Shown here: piece after piece, positions 42,253 through 50,949 of the stretch | Layout of the letters: each line of letters starts with the position of its first letter | Position numbering within the stretch: position 1 is the stretch's first letter | Source of the DNA: Serratia entomophila | Lineage (GTDB): Bacteria; Pseudomonadota; Gammaproteobacteria; Enterobacterales; Enterobacteriaceae | Assembly: GCF_021462285.1 (NCBI RefSeq) | Contig: NZ_CP082787.1 | Location: 1,302,001 to 1,366,000 of the forward strand | Direction: 5' to 3' | DNA length: 64,000 nucleotides | The notes under the pieces: model-generated | Told to the model about the DNA's origin: nothing | What the model saw: the letters and a program-made list of their open reading frames with translations, nothing else | Database searches by the model: none | Made by a program: the position numbers and the translations under genes

Positions 42253-43047
42253 ATGAACAGTAACTTCAGACGTCACTTGTTGAGTCTGTCGTTACTGGTT
42301 GGCGTAGCGGTCCCATGGGCCGCTACTGCCCAAGCGCCAATCAGTAATGTCGGCTCCGGCTCGGTCGAAGACCGCGTCACCTCACTTGAGCGCATCACCA
42401 ATGCTCAGGGCCAGCTTTTAAACCAACTCCAGCAGCAACTCTCTGACAACCAGCGCGATATCGACTCTCTCCGCGGGCAGATCCAGGAAAGCCAATATCA
42501 GTTGAATCAGGTGGTTGAACGCCAGAAGCAAATCTATCAACAGATGGATAGCCTCAGCCAGGGCGGTTCTCAGGGCTCTGCAGCCGCAGCGGGCGCCGCA
42601 GGCGGCGCAGCAGCCGCTGCGTCCTCTGACGGCGGCGACAGCGCGCCTGCGGCCGCTTCTGCACCTGCCGCCAAGGGCGATGAAAACAGCGACTACAACG
42701 CCGCTGTTTCCCTGGCGCTGGAAAAAAAACAGTATGACCAGGCGATTAGCGCTTTTCAGTCCTTCGTAAAACAGTACCCAGCGTCCACTTACCAGCCTAA
42801 CGCCAACTACTGGCTGGGGCAGTTGTTCTACAACAAGGGTAAAAAAGACGATGCGGCCTACTATTTTGCGGTGGTGGTGAAGAATTACGCCAAATCACCC
42901 AAGGCGCCGGACGCGATGTACAAGGTGGGCATCATCATGCAGGAGAAAGGGCAGGCCGATAAAGCCAAAGCCGTATTCCAGCAGGTGATTAAACAGTACC
43001 CAACCAGTGCGGCGGCCAAACAGGCGAAAAGCCGCGTAGCCGGTTAA
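42253..43047 (+). CDS. cpoB: CpoB (YbgF), cell-division coordinator
   Basis: 264 aa periplasmic protein. Signal peptide to about residue 27 (WAATAQA). A trimerising coiled coil (SVEDRVTSLERITNAQGQLLNQLQ onward, about 37-105) follows, then an Ala/Gly/Ser-rich linker (about 108-145) and TPR repeats (QYDQAISAFQSFVKQYP, YWLGQLFYNKGKKDDAAYYF, MYKVGIIMQEKGQADKAKAVF). It links PBP1B activity with Tol-Pal constriction. Last protein gene of the tol cluster, 10 bases after pal; tRNA genes follow. Confidence 0.96.
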   Translation: MNSNFRRHLLSLSLLVGVAVPWAATAQAPISNVGSGSVEDRVTSLERITNAQGQLLNQLQQQLSDNQRDIDSLRGQIQESQYQLNQVVERQKQIYQQMDSLSQGGSQGSAAAAGAAGGAAAAASSDGGDSAPAAASAPAAKGDENSDYNAAVSLALEKKQYDQAISAFQSFVKQYPASTYQPNANYWLGQLFYNKGKKDDAAYYFAVVVKNYAKSPKAPDAMYKVGIIMQEKGQADKAKAVFQQVIKQYPTSAAAKQAKSRVAG

Positions 43048-43059
43048 CAAGCAAAAAAA

Positions 43060-43100
43060 TGAGCCCAGAAGTTAGTCGATCTGACCGGTTTCTGGGCTCA
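43060..43100. terminator. Hairpin between cpoB and the tRNA operon
   Basis: An 11-bp stem, TGAGCCCAGAA / TTCTGGGCTCA, with a 19-base loop, preceded by seven A. There is no T-run downstream, so termination of the plus-strand transcript is uncertain. Read-through into the tRNAs is possible. Confidence 0.5.
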
Positions 43101-43225
43101 TTCGCGTGAAGAACAAGCAGTTGAACCTATCAATCAAAAATTTAGGTTGCGCTGCCAAGATAAATTAGTAATATATGCCGCCGTTGCCAAGACATCTTGC
43201 AAGATGTTAAAGCGGCAGGGAAATT

Positions 43226-43301
43226 GGGTCGTTAGCTCAGTTGGTAGAGCAGTTGACTTTTAATCAATTGGTCGCAGGTTCGAATCCTGCACGACCCACC
43301 A
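43226..43301 (+). tRNA. lysT: tRNA-Lys (TTT), copy 1
   Basis: 76 bases with encoded CCA. Acceptor GGGTCGT / ACGACCC, D-arm AGCTCAGTTGGTAGAGC, anticodon TTT in TTGACTTTTAATCAA, T-arm GCAGGTTCGAATCCTGC. E. coli also has a Lys/Val tRNA cluster directly after cpoB. Symbol by position only. Confidence 0.97.
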
Positions 43302-43344
43302 ATCCTGAAACGAGAAATGAAGTAGTAGCAGTAACCACGACAGT

Positions 43345-43420
43345 GGGTGATTAGCTCAGTTGGTAGAGCATCTCCTTTACACGGAGGGGGTCGGCGGTTC
43401 GAGCCCGTCATCACCCACCA
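43345..43420 (+). tRNA. valT: tRNA-Val (TAC)
   Basis: 76 bases with CCA. Acceptor GGGTGAT / ATCACCC, anticodon TAC in TCTCCTTTACACGGAGG, T-arm GGCGGTTCGAGCCCGTC. It is embedded between Lys copies, as in E. coli. Symbol by position only. Confidence 0.96.
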
Positions 43421-43427
43421 CTGCTGT

Positions 43428-43503
43428 GGGTCGTTAGCTCAGTTGGTAGAGCAGTTGACTTTTAATCAATTGGTCGCAGGTTCGAATCCTGCACGACCCA
43501 CCA
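43428..43503 (+). tRNA. tRNA-Lys (TTT), copy 2
   Basis: Identical to Lys copy 1 over all 76 bases including CCA. It starts only 7 bases after tRNA-Val. Confidence 0.97.
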
Positions 43504-43653
43504 CTCCAACAGAGTGAATAGGTGTGAAATCGAAAGGATGAGAACCGAAAAGGTTCGAGTCTCGCGAAGCGAGACAACATCACCCCGGTGATGGCCCGAA
43601 GGGCGAGGCCAAAGGCCGAGTCATCCTGCACGACCCACCACTCTAACAGAGTG
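43504..43653 (+). repeat. Duplicated tRNA spacer unit, copy A, with tRNA-Lys 3'-end fragment
   Basis: This begins CTCCAACAGAGTGAATAGG and is almost identical to 43869-44017. It contains GGTTCGA (as in the Lys T-loop), then a run of small hairpins (CTCGCGAAGCGAG, ATCACCCCGGTGAT, GCCCGAAGGGC, GGCCAAAGGCC), then ATCCTGCACGACCCACCA (43623-43640), an exact copy of the last 18 bases of tRNA-Lys. The unit therefore looks like a split T-arm with inserted hairpins. Confidence 0.9.
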
Positions 43654-43792
43654 ACAAGTTTCAGATTGGTATGATGTGGCAAAGTAAAGGTCCGAGTCGA
43701 GTTCCAGTCGAATTGTCCTGCACCACCCATCCTTTTTTCCGCAATGCGGTCTCTGGTACCGTATTCGCAGTTCAGCAGTAAACCACGTCAGT
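43654..43792 (+). other. Spacer with degenerate tRNA 3' fragment
   Basis: This spacer continues to the third tRNA-Lys. It holds GTCCTGCACCACCCATCC at about 43715-43732, a decayed copy of the tRNA-Lys 3' end, followed by TTTTTT, which could make a weak 3' processing or termination point. Confidence 0.6.
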
Positions 43793-43868
43793 GGGTCGTT
43801 AGCTCAGTTGGTAGAGCAGTTGACTTTTAATCAATTGGTCGCAGGTTCGAATCCTGCACGACCCACCA
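43793..43868 (+). tRNA. tRNA-Lys (TTT), copy 3
   Basis: Identical to the other Lys copies, 76 bases including CCA. Confidence 0.97.
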
Positions 43869-44017
43869 CTCTAACAGAGTGAATAGGTGTGAAATCGTAA
43901 AGGATGAGAACCGAAAAGGTTCGAGTCTCGCGAAGCGAGACAACATCACCCCGGTGATGGCCCGAAGGGCGAGGCCAAAGGCCGAGTCATCCTGCACGAC
44001 CCACCACTCTAACAGAG
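43869..44017 (+). repeat. Duplicated tRNA spacer unit, copy B, with tRNA-Lys 3'-end fragment
   Basis: Second copy of the 43504-43653 unit, differing by few bases. The tRNA-Lys 3'-end copy ATCCTGCACGACCCACCA lies at 43989-44006. Each unit directly follows a complete tRNA-Lys, so tRNA plus unit appears to have been duplicated together. Confidence 0.9.
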
Positions 44018-44073
44018 TGCATTGCAGCGAGTTACTCTCCTGCTTACGCGGTTCAGCCGTACACCACATCAGT

Positions 44074-44149
44074 GGGTCGTTAGCTCAGTTGGTAGAGCAG
44101 TTGACTTTTAATCAATTGGTCGCAGGTTCGAATCCTGCACGACCCACCA
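44074..44149 (+). tRNA. tRNA-Lys (TTT), copy 4
   Basis: Identical to the other Lys copies, 76 bases including CCA. It is the last complete tRNA of the operon and the head of the tail repeats. Confidence 0.97.
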
Positions 44150-44318
44150 TTCTTTCAGATACATTTGTACTTCCCTCGAAACTAAAAAATCACATATCGC
44201 ACGAGTCGTGTGGGTGAGAGCCTGCGTTCAGGTTCGAGCATCGCGAAGCGATACGACAACGCGCAGCGTTGCCCGAAGGGTGAGGCCAAAGGCCGAATCA
44301 ATCCTGCACGACCCACCA
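44150..44318 (+). repeat. Tail repeat unit 1 ending in tRNA-Lys 3' fragment
   Basis: 169 bases, from just after the tRNA-Lys CCA to a second CCA. Begins TTCTTTCAGATACATTTG. It ends with AATCCTGCACGACCCACCA, the last 19 bases of tRNA-Lys. Internal hairpins are ATCGCGAAGCGAT, CAACGCGCAGCGTTG, CCCGAAGGG and GGCCAAAGGCC. It lacks a block of about 69 bases present in unit 2. Confidence 0.92.
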
Positions 44319-44556
44319 TTCTTTCAGATACATTTGTACTTCCCTCGAAACTAAAAAATCACATATCGCACGAGTCGTGTGGGTGAGACAAAAGCGTATA
44401 CGCTTTTGAACAGCGCTTGCGCTGGCCCAAAGGGCGAGTCTCTGGAAGAGACGAGTAACCTGCGTTCAGGTTCGAGCATCGCGAAGCGATACGACAACGC
44501 GCAGCGTTGCCCGAAGGGTGAGGCCAAAGGCCGAATCAATCCTGCACGACCCACCA
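44319..44556 (+). repeat. Tail repeat unit 2 ending in tRNA-Lys 3' fragment
   Basis: 238 bases. The first 70 or so bases are identical to unit 1. It then has an extra hairpin block: CAAAAGCGTATACGCTTTTG (44389-44408, perfect palindrome), CAGCGCTTGCGCTG (44411-44424), GCCCAAAGGGC, and GTCTCTGGAAGAGAC (44438-44452). The shared hairpins and the tRNA-Lys 3' end (to 44556) follow. Confidence 0.92.
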
Positions 44557-44734
44557 TTCTTTCAGATACATTTGTACTTCCCTCGAAACTAAAAAATCAC
44601 ATATCGCACGAGTCGTGTGGGTGAGACAAAAGCGTATACGCTTTTGAACAGCGCTTGCGCTGGCCCGAAGGGCGAGTCTCTGAAAGAGACGAGTAACCTG
44701 CGTTCAGGTTCGAGCATCGCGAATCAATCCTGCA
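44557..44734 (+). repeat. Tail repeat unit 3, truncated
   Basis: Same start and hairpin block as unit 2. It is cut inside the ATCGCGAA hairpin and joined to AATCAATCCTGCA, after which similarity to tRNA-Lys ends. The internal loss lies between two short GAATC-type matches (GCGAAT here; GCCGAATC in unit 2), as expected for recombination slippage. Confidence 0.88.
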
Positions 44735-44941
44735 GGTTTGAGCTCACTTCCTTTTATCCCTTCCGATTTCCTTTCAATATCTTCACCATTTTTAATGTAT
44801 TAAACATTAATCGCGCAAATATAAAAATATCAGCGGACTTTTCGCACGATTTTAGGTATTTTGTTTAGTATATAAAACGATTGGGTGTTGCAGCGGGGAA
44901 GTACAACCGGAAAGCGCCCAGCCTAGCACGAGATTGCAGCG
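44735..44941. other. Region between tRNA array and nadA
   Basis: About 200 AT-rich bases with no gene. It should contain the end of the tRNA transcript and the nadA promoter. I see no clear intrinsic terminator. Confidence 0.5.
44863..44880. promoter_or_regulatory. Possible NadR box upstream of nadA
   Basis: TGTTTAGTATATAAAACG resembles the enterobacterial NadR operator (TGTTTA-N6-TAAACA): the left half is exact, the right half degenerate. It lies 62 bases before the nadA ATG, where NadR represses nadA-pnuC in relatives. Confidence 0.4.
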
Positions 44942-46003
44942 ATGAGTGAAATGTTTGATGTCAATGCGGCGGTATATCCGTTCCCGCCCAAACCGGTTCC
45001 GCTGGACGTCGCGGAAAAGGCGTTTTATCGCGAAAAGATTAAAACCCTGCTCAGGCAGCGCAACGCGGTGATGGTCGCCCACTATTATACCGATCCGGAA
45101 ATTCAGGCGCTGGCGGAAGAAACCGGCGGCTGCGTGGCGGACTCGCTGGAGATGGCGCGCTTTGGCAGCGCTCACCCGGCCTCGACCCTGTTGGTCGCCG
45201 GGGTGCGTTTTATGGGTGAAACCGCCAAGATCCTCAGCCCGGAGAAACAGGTGCTGATGCCGACGCTGCACGCCGAGTGCTCGCTGGATCTCGGCTGCCC
45301 GGAAGAGGAATTTCACGCTTTCTGCGACAGCCACCCCGATCGCACCGTGGTGGTCTACGCTAATACCTCGGCGGCGGTCAAAGCGCGTGCCGACTGGGTC
45401 GTGACCTCCAGCATTGCGGTTGAGCTGATCGAACATCTCGACAGCCTGGGTGAGAAAATCATTTGGGCGCCGGACCGCCATCTCGGCAGCTATGTGCAGA
45501 AGCAGACCGGGGCCGACGTATTGTGCTGGCAGGGAGCCTGTATCGTCCATGACGAGTTTAAAACCCAGGCGCTGATGCGCATGAAGGCCCTGTACCCGAA
45601 CGCGGCGATACTGGTGCATCCGGAGTCGCCGCAGGCGGTGGTCGATCTGGCCGATGCGGTCGGGTCGACCAGCCAGCTGATCCAGGCGGCGCAACGCTTG
45701 CCGAATCGGCAGCTGATTGTCGCCACCGATCGCGGTATCTTCTACAAGATGCAGCAGGCCTGCCCGGACAAAGAGCTGTTTGAGGCGCCGACCGCCGGTG
45801 AAGGGGCCACCTGCCGCAGCTGCGCGCACTGCCCGTGGATGGCGATGAACGGCCTGAAAGCGATTGCCGAAGGCCTGGAGCGGGGCGGCGCACAGCATGA
45901 GATTCAGGTAGACGCCGCGCTGCGCGCCAAGGCGCTGGTGCCGCTGAACCGCATGCTTAATTTCGCCGCGCAGCTTAAGATGCAGGTCAAAGGAAACGCT
46001 TAA
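44942..46003 (+). CDS. nadA: Quinolinate synthase
   Basis: 353 aa (E. coli 347). A [4Fe-4S] enzyme that condenses iminoaspartate with dihydroxyacetone phosphate to quinolinate for NAD synthesis. Cluster cysteines lie in [24 protein letters not shown] and [15 protein letters not shown]. Substrate-binding [15 protein letters not shown] and TSSIAVEL are conserved. The start gives MSEMFDVN, matching E. coli MSVMFD. It is followed 19 bases later by pnuC, as in E. coli. Confidence 0.98.
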   Translation: MSEMFDVNAAVYPFPPKPVPLDVAEKAFYREKIKTLLRQRNAVMVAHYYTDPEIQALAEETGGCVADSLEMARFGSAHPASTLLVAGVRFMGETAKILSPEKQVLMPTLHAECSLDLGCPEEEFHAFCDSHPDRTVVVYANTSAAVKARADWVVTSSIAVELIEHLDSLGEKIIWAPDRHLGSYVQKQTGADVLCWQGACIVHDEFKTQALMRMKALYPNAAILVHPESPQAVVDLADAVGSTSQLIQAAQRLPNRQLIVATDRGIFYKMQQACPDKELFEAPTAGEGATCRSCAHCPWMAMNGLKAIAEGLERGGAQHEIQVDAALRAKALVPLNRMLNFAAQLKMQVKGNA

Positions 46004-46022
46004 CCGTTAAAAGGAGGGTCAC

Positions 46023-46748
46023 ATGAGCTTCTTCAGTACCGGCAATATCCTGATGCATATCCCGCTCGGCGCGGGCGGTTACGATCTGTCGTGGATCGAG
46101 GCCATAGGCACGCTGTTTGGCCTGCTGTGCATCTGGTACGCCAGTAAGGAAAAAATCATCAACTACCTGTTCGGCCTGATTAACGTCACGCTGTTCGCGG
46201 TCATTTTCTTCCAGATCCAACTGTACGCCAGCCTGTTGCTGCAGCTGTTCTTCTTCGGCGCCAATATCTACGGCTGGTATGCCTGGAGCCGCCAGACGGC
46301 GGACCGGCAGGCCGAGCTGCAGATCCGCTGGTTGCCGTTGCCGAAGGCATTGGGCTGGGCTGCCGCCTGCGCGATCGGCATTGCGCTGATGACATTTAAT
46401 ATCGACCGCGTGTTCGCCTGGCTGACGCAGATTGCGGTGGCGGTGATGCAGCTGCTGGGGGTGAACGCGCAGATGCCTGAGCTGCAGCCGGACGCCTTCC
46501 CGTTCTGGGATTCGGCGATGATGGTGTTGTCTATCGTGGCGATGATCCTGATGACGCGCAAATATGTCGAAAACTGGCTGTTATGGGTGGTGATCGACGT
46601 GATCAGCGTGGCGATTTTCGCCTATCAGGGCGTCTATGCGATGGCGCTGGAATACGTGATCCTGACATTGATTGCCCTCAACGGTTCCTGGCTATGGATC
46701 AAGGGCGCCGGCCGGAATCACTCCCGCCCCTTGTCTTCCGCGCCATAA
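46023..46748 (+). CDS. pnuC: PnuC, nicotinamide riboside transporter
   Basis: 241 aa (E. coli 239) with seven to eight membrane helices. Conserved YDLSWIEAIGTLFGLLCIWYASKEKIINY and QLFFFGANIYGWYAW. It imports nicotinamide riboside as an NAD precursor by facilitated diffusion. An AAAAGGAGGG site precedes the ATG. In an operon with nadA, which fits joint control by NAD status. Confidence 0.97.
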   Translation: MSFFSTGNILMHIPLGAGGYDLSWIEAIGTLFGLLCIWYASKEKIINYLFGLINVTLFAVIFFQIQLYASLLLQLFFFGANIYGWYAWSRQTADRQAELQIRWLPLPKALGWAAACAIGIALMTFNIDRVFAWLTQIAVAVMQLLGVNAQMPELQPDAFPFWDSAMMVLSIVAMILMTRKYVENWLLWVVIDVISVAIFAYQGVYAMALEYVILTLIALNGSWLWIKGAGRNHSRPLSSAP

Positions 46749-46755
46749 CTTACGC

Positions 46756-46780
46756 TGAGGGCGCCAATTCGGCGCCCTCA
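46756..46780. terminator. Hairpin between convergent pnuC and zitB
   Basis: A perfect 10-bp stem, TGAGGGCGCC / GGCGCCCTCA, with loop AATTC, in the 38-base gap between two convergent stops. No T-run on either strand, so possibly a bidirectional stability or pause element. Confidence 0.55.
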
Positions 46781-46786
46781 TGCTGT

Positions 46787-47749
46787 CTAGTGGTGGTGTC
46801 CCAGGTGTGAATGCGTCCCTGAATGTGAGTGTTCACTCGGCTCGGGCGCTCGGTTGATGCCGCAGTCCGGCGTATCGCAGTGTTGGTACTCCATCTGGAT
46901 GGTGACGTGGCCGATGCGGTAGTGCTCCAGCAGATAGGCCTGAATGCGCATCAGCAATCCGTCGTGGTCATGCGGCGGTATCACCTGCGCATGCAGCGTC
47001 ATCAGTTTCTGTTCGCCGACTTGCCAAACGTGAACGTGGTGGATGTTGCGCACTTCCGGGATGTTCAGGCACAGGTCTTTTTGCAGTTTGGCGATATCCA
47101 CCTCCTGCGGCGTGCCTTCCAGCAGCTCGTGGAAGCTCTCTTTCAGCAGCCGCCAGGCGCTGCGCAACACCAGGCAGGACACCAGCACCGACAGAATCGG
47201 GTCAATCGGCGTCCAGCCGGTGCTGAGGATAACGATGGCGGCGACGATGGCGCCTACCGAGCCGAGCAAATCGCCCAGCACGTGCAGAGCGGCGGCGCGC
47301 ACGTTGATATTCTTCTCTTCACTGCCGCGATGCAGCAGCCAGAAGGCGAACAGGTTCGCCAGCAGGCCCGCCACGGCGATAACCAGCATCGGGGCGCCCA
47401 TCACCGGCTGCGGTTCGAAGAAACGGCGTATCGCCTCCCACAAAATGAATACCACGATCGCCAGCAGCGCGGCGGCATTGAGAAACGCCGCCAGCGTGGT
47501 GAGGCGCAGGTAACCGAAGGTGTGGCGCGCATTGGGTTTGCGCTGCGAGAAGTGCACCGCCATCAGCGCCACCAGCAGCGCGGCGGCGTCGGTCAGCATA
47601 TGGCCGGCATCAGCCAGCAGCGCCAGCGAGCCGGAAAGCAGGCCGCCAACCACCTCGGCCACCATAAATACCGCGGTGACTAAAAAAGCGGTCAGCAGGC
47701 GCTTACTATTACTGTCTTTAGGCAGGTGTACGTGTGGAGAGTCCGACAT
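46787..47749 (-). CDS. zitB: ZitB, zinc-proton antiporter (cation diffusion facilitator)
   Basis: 320 aa, six membrane helices. Zinc-site residues are in the second and fifth helices: [18 protein letters not shown] and [19 protein letters not shown] (His/Asp pairs). A cytoplasmic C-terminal domain ([20 protein letters not shown]) and a His-rich tail ([14 protein letters not shown]) complete it. It exports zinc from the cytoplasm. Unlike in E. coli, it is the third gene of an apparent operon. Its ATG overlaps the upstream sensor-kinase stop (TAATG), and AAGGA lies 7 bases before it. Confidence 0.95.
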   Translation of the reverse strand: MSDSPHVHLPKDSNSKRLLTAFLVTAVFMVAEVVGGLLSGSLALLADAGHMLTDAAALLVALMAVHFSQRKPNARHTFGYLRLTTLAAFLNAAALLAIVVFILWEAIRRFFEPQPVMGAPMLVIAVAGLLANLFAFWLLHRGSEEKNINVRAAALHVLGDLLGSVGAIVAAIVILSTGWTPIDPILSVLVSCLVLRSAWRLLKESFHELLEGTPQEVDIAKLQKDLCLNIPEVRNIHHVHVWQVGEQKLMTLHAQVIPPHDHDGLLMRIQAYLLEHYRIGHVTIQMEYQHCDTPDCGINRAPEPSEHSHSGTHSHLGHHH

Positions 47750-50700
47750 TATTCATCCTTATGCGTAACGAAAGAGGGGCCGTCGGCGCTGAGCAGAGCC
47801 TCCAGCTCCGGCAATATCTGCGCCACTGACGCCGTCAGTTTATTATAGGCGGCCGACGCCAACTCACCCTGGCGTGCGCTTTCCACCGTTTGCTGGCACA
47901 GCTGCGCCGCTGCGGGCAACTGCAGCATCAGCAGGCTGCCTTTGATGCGGTGGGCGGCCTGTTCCAGCAGCGGCCAGTCTGCTGTGGCAACGGCATCTTC
48001 GAGCCGCTGCCGATCCTGGCGCAGCGTTTCGGCCAGCGTAGCGGCCAGTTTTTGCGTCATTTGGCGGTCACCGCCGGCCATATCGCTCAGGATGCGTTGC
48101 AAGTCAGTAAGGACTGACTTTCCTTCTGGTGCCTGAGGTTGCTGTGACAGCAGCTGGCCAATGGCGCCCAGCGAAATGGGCTTGGTCAGGAAGTGATCGA
48201 CTGCCACCAGGCCCGGCGGGATGCGGGTAAACTCCTGTACGTCCGCCGAACAAAGAATGATTCGGCAAGGCGGCCATCGGCGGCGCTGCTCGTCGCGGCG
48301 GATCAGGCGCGCCAAGGTCAGGCCGTCCGGGCGCGGCATGTTGTAGTCGATAAACAGCAAATCAAAGGGCTGCCGACGGTGGGCCTGCAGCAGCGCATAG
48401 CCCCGTTCGAACGGCGTCGGCTGCAGACCGAAGTGGCGCAGTTGGCGCTGCATCAGCAGCAGGTTGGTGGGGTGATCGTCGATCAATGCCACCCGCAGCG
48501 CCGGAGAGAGCGGGCTGGAAAGCTCGTTTTGCGGCTGGGCTGCGGGGGCGGCGTCGCTCCGCGCTACCGGTATCGCCACCGCCACCCGGGTGCCGGCGCC
48601 GGGCTGCGATTGCAGCGCTATGCGGCCGCCCATCTGCTCGACAATGTCTTTGCAAATCGAGAGGCCAAGGCCGGTGCCCTGCACCGAGATGCGCTGCGCG
48701 CCGCGCGCGCGGTAAAAGGGTTGGAACAGCTTGCCGATTTCGTCGGCGGCGATGCCGCAGCCGCTATCGCTGACGGTTAACAGCAGCTCGCCGCGCCCTT
48801 CGTCCTGCGCGCGCCAGCCGAGATTAACCTGAATACTGCCGCGTGGAGTGAACTTTATCGCGTTGCTTATCAGGTTGTTAGCGACCTGAAGTAAACGCTC
48901 ACCATCAATAATCACCGTATCCGGCAGCGCCGGATCCGCGATGACGCTCAGCGTCACCGGCCGTTCGCCGATCAGCGGCCGGTACAGGGCGTCGATGTGC
49001 GCTATCCAGGGTTGCAGCGCCACGGGTTTTGGCGCCAGCGCCAGTGCGCCGGTTTCAAGCCGGGCATGGTCCTGCAGGTCATTGAGCAGGTTGAGCAACG
49101 AGGAGGCGGAGCTGTAAATCACCGGCAGCCCTTCCGGCGCGGGGCGGCGCTTCAGCTCCAGCTCCAGCAGGCCCAGAATGGCGTGCATCGGCGTGCGCAG
49201 TTCATGGCTGACGGTGGCCAGAAACTGGCTTTTCATGCGGTTTTCCGCTTCGGCCCGGCGGCGCGCCTGTTCCAGCTCCTGCCGCTCGCGTTTCTCCCGG
49301 CGCTGCAAGATAAAGCGCCGCAGCGTCAATATCAGCAGCAGCAGAGCGGCGGCGGCCAGCAGCGCGAGCAGCCAGGTGGTTTGCGGCGGCATACGGTTGT
49401 CGTTAACGGCGTCAATCAGGTTGCTGCGGTCGACAATCCATTCATCGCGCAACGATTGCAGCGTTTCCGCCGGGATCTGCATCAGGTTTTTGTCGAGGAT
49501 CGCCAGCAGCAAGGGTTGGTCCTGGCGTACGCCAAAGGCGACCGGGTAGGCGACATTGTTGGCGGCGAACGCCAGCTTTATCGCGCCGGAATAGCGCGAC
49601 AACGCCAGGAAATTGGCGGAGATGACGTTATCCACCAGCGCATCCAGCTGGCCGTTGGCCAGGGCGTCATACATCGCTTTGCTGTCGGCAAAGCGCACCG
49701 GTTCTTCATTTTCCGGCACCAGTCCCTGTGCCAAATCGCCTTGCAGCACGCCAATGCGTTTACCGGCCAAATCGCCCCAGGTAGAGACGCCGTTGGCGTA
49801 TTGGCCAACGTAAACTCCCCACAGCGAGCGGTGGATCGGCATGCTGGCGCTGTAGTGGGCCTTGAAGCCGCGCGCCAGCGGCAAAGCGCTGCGGAAGCTG
49901 GCCTGGCCGGATTGCACCAGCTCGTCCGCCTGTTCGGCATTGCGCGCCCAACGCGGGGCGAAACGCAGGCCGGTGTTTTGGGCGATGATATTGAGGATAT
50001 CGATGGCGTAGCCGCGCGGCTGGCCGTCGGAACCGCGGTAGGCGAAGGGGAAATTGTTCTCGATGGCGGCGTAATACACCGTGCGGTGCGCCGCCACCCA
50101 GCTTTTTTCCATGCGCGTCAGGTCAGCATTGCCGGTATCGAGGTAGCTGGGGATCTTCTTGCTCCAACGGCTTTGCAGCGCGTTCATCAGTTCCATCGGC
50201 GCATCGGTAATGGCGGCGTTCAGCGTTTCGATCAGCCGGGGGTCATCGGCGGCGAACACAAACGACAGGTTGCCGAGGTTTTCGGCGCTTTCAATCTGAT
50301 AAAGCTGGCCAAGCTGCAGCTGATCGATAATAAAGCTGGCGCTGGCCTCGTCGGCGATAAAGTAATCGCTGCTGCCGTTCAGCAACGAATAGACCGCCTG
50401 CAGGTTGTTGTCGTAGCGCCGCACCTGAGCAGCCACCTGCCGCAGCGCGTCGCCGGCCTGCATATCGGTCAGGGTGCTGATCGCCACCCGCGCATCGGCG
50501 GAGTTGATCATCACCGGGCGATCGTTGCTGCGGTCACGCAGGACGCGCAGATTGCTGACGTAATAGGGTTGCGAGATTTTCAGATCGTGCAGCGCTTCGG
50601 TTTGCGGAATGCCGTATACCAAATCGACAGCGCCGCTGTGCAGCGCCTGTTCAAGCTGCGCCAGATCGGCGAAGCCATAGATTGCGAATTGAATGCCGGT

Positions 50701-50949
50701 AACCTGCTGAACATAGCCGAGGTAGTCGGCGTTCAGGCCGTACAAATCATCATCCACAATGATGTTATATGGGCTGGTATTTTCACTGATGATGCCGACG
50801 CGCAGCGTGCGATCGCGCCAGGGGTTTTTTTCACCGGCGATCAGCATGTCCGCCGGCGCGGCCAGGTTGCTGACCAACCGATAGCGTACCGGCTGCGCCG
50901 CCTGCGCCAGGCCGCAAAGCAGGAGGATCAGCAACAGGACGCCGCGCAT
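47749..50949 (-). CDS. BvgS/EvgS-type hybrid sensor histidine kinase
   Basis: About 1066 aa. Signal peptide (residues 1-18), then two tandem periplasmic solute-binding (SBP_bac_3, Venus-flytrap) domains at about 48-270 and 288-508, one membrane helix at about 525-545, and a short coiled linker without a recognisable PAS domain. HisKA follows with [18 protein letters not shown] (His about 582), HATPase ([25 protein letters not shown]), receiver (IDDHPTN, phospho-Asp about 868, Lys in LTKPIS) and HPt ([12 protein letters not shown], His about 1000). It should sense a periplasmic ligand and phosphorelay to the regulator encoded just upstream. Confidence 0.9.
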   Translation of the reverse strand: MRGVLLLILLLCGLAQAAQPVRYRLVSNLAAPADMLIAGEKNPWRDRTLRVGIISENTSPYNIIVDDDLYGLNADYLGYVQQVTGIQFAIYGFADLAQLEQALHSGAVDLVYGIPQTEALHDLKISQPYYVSNLRVLRDRSNDRPVMINSADARVAISTLTDMQAGDALRQVAAQVRRYDNNLQAVYSLLNGSSDYFIADEASASFIIDQLQLGQLYQIESAENLGNLSFVFAADDPRLIETLNAAITDAPMELMNALQSRWSKKIPSYLDTGNADLTRMEKSWVAAHRTVYYAAIENNFPFAYRGSDGQPRGYAIDILNIIAQNTGLRFAPRWARNAEQADELVQSGQASFRSALPLARGFKAHYSASMPIHRSLWGVYVGQYANGVSTWGDLAGKRIGVLQGDLAQGLVPENEEPVRFADSKAMYDALANGQLDALVDNVISANFLALSRYSGAIKLAFAANNVAYPVAFGVRQDQPLLLAILDKNLMQIPAETLQSLRDEWIVDRSNLIDAVNDNRMPPQTTWLLALLAAAALLLLILTLRRFILQRREKRERQELEQARRRAEAENRMKSQFLATVSHELRTPMHAILGLLELELKRRPAPEGLPVIYSSASSLLNLLNDLQDHARLETGALALAPKPVALQPWIAHIDALYRPLIGERPVTLSVIADPALPDTVIIDGERLLQVANNLISNAIKFTPRGSIQVNLGWRAQDEGRGELLLTVSDSGCGIAADEIGKLFQPFYRARGAQRISVQGTGLGLSICKDIVEQMGGRIALQSQPGAGTRVAVAIPVARSDAAPAAQPQNELSSPLSPALRVALIDDHPTNLLLMQRQLRHFGLQPTPFERGYALLQAHRRQPFDLLFIDYNMPRPDGLTLARLIRRDEQRRRWPPCRIILCSADVQEFTRIPPGLVAVDHFLTKPISLGAIGQLLSQQPQAPEGKSVLTDLQRILSDMAGGDRQMTQKLAATLAETLRQDRQRLEDAVATADWPLLEQAAHRIKGSLLMLQLPAAAQLCQQTVESARQGELASAAYNKLTASVAQILPELEALLSADGPSFVTHKDE

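Noticed and set aside
43504..44734. CRISPR array
   Set aside because: Units are long, unequal, and the constant part is tRNA-Lys sequence; there are no spacers of uniform length and no cas genes.
43232..44868. Short open frames of 60-112 codons across the tRNA cluster
   Set aside because: They are created by repeated tRNA and hairpin sequence, recur with the repeats, and have no ribosome sites. Similar hypothetical proteins in databases are probably the same artefact.
43226..44941. Genomic island or prophage inserted at a tRNA
   Set aside because: The repeated tRNA 3' ends look like att sites, but there is no integrase or foreign gene between them and the next gene is core nadA.
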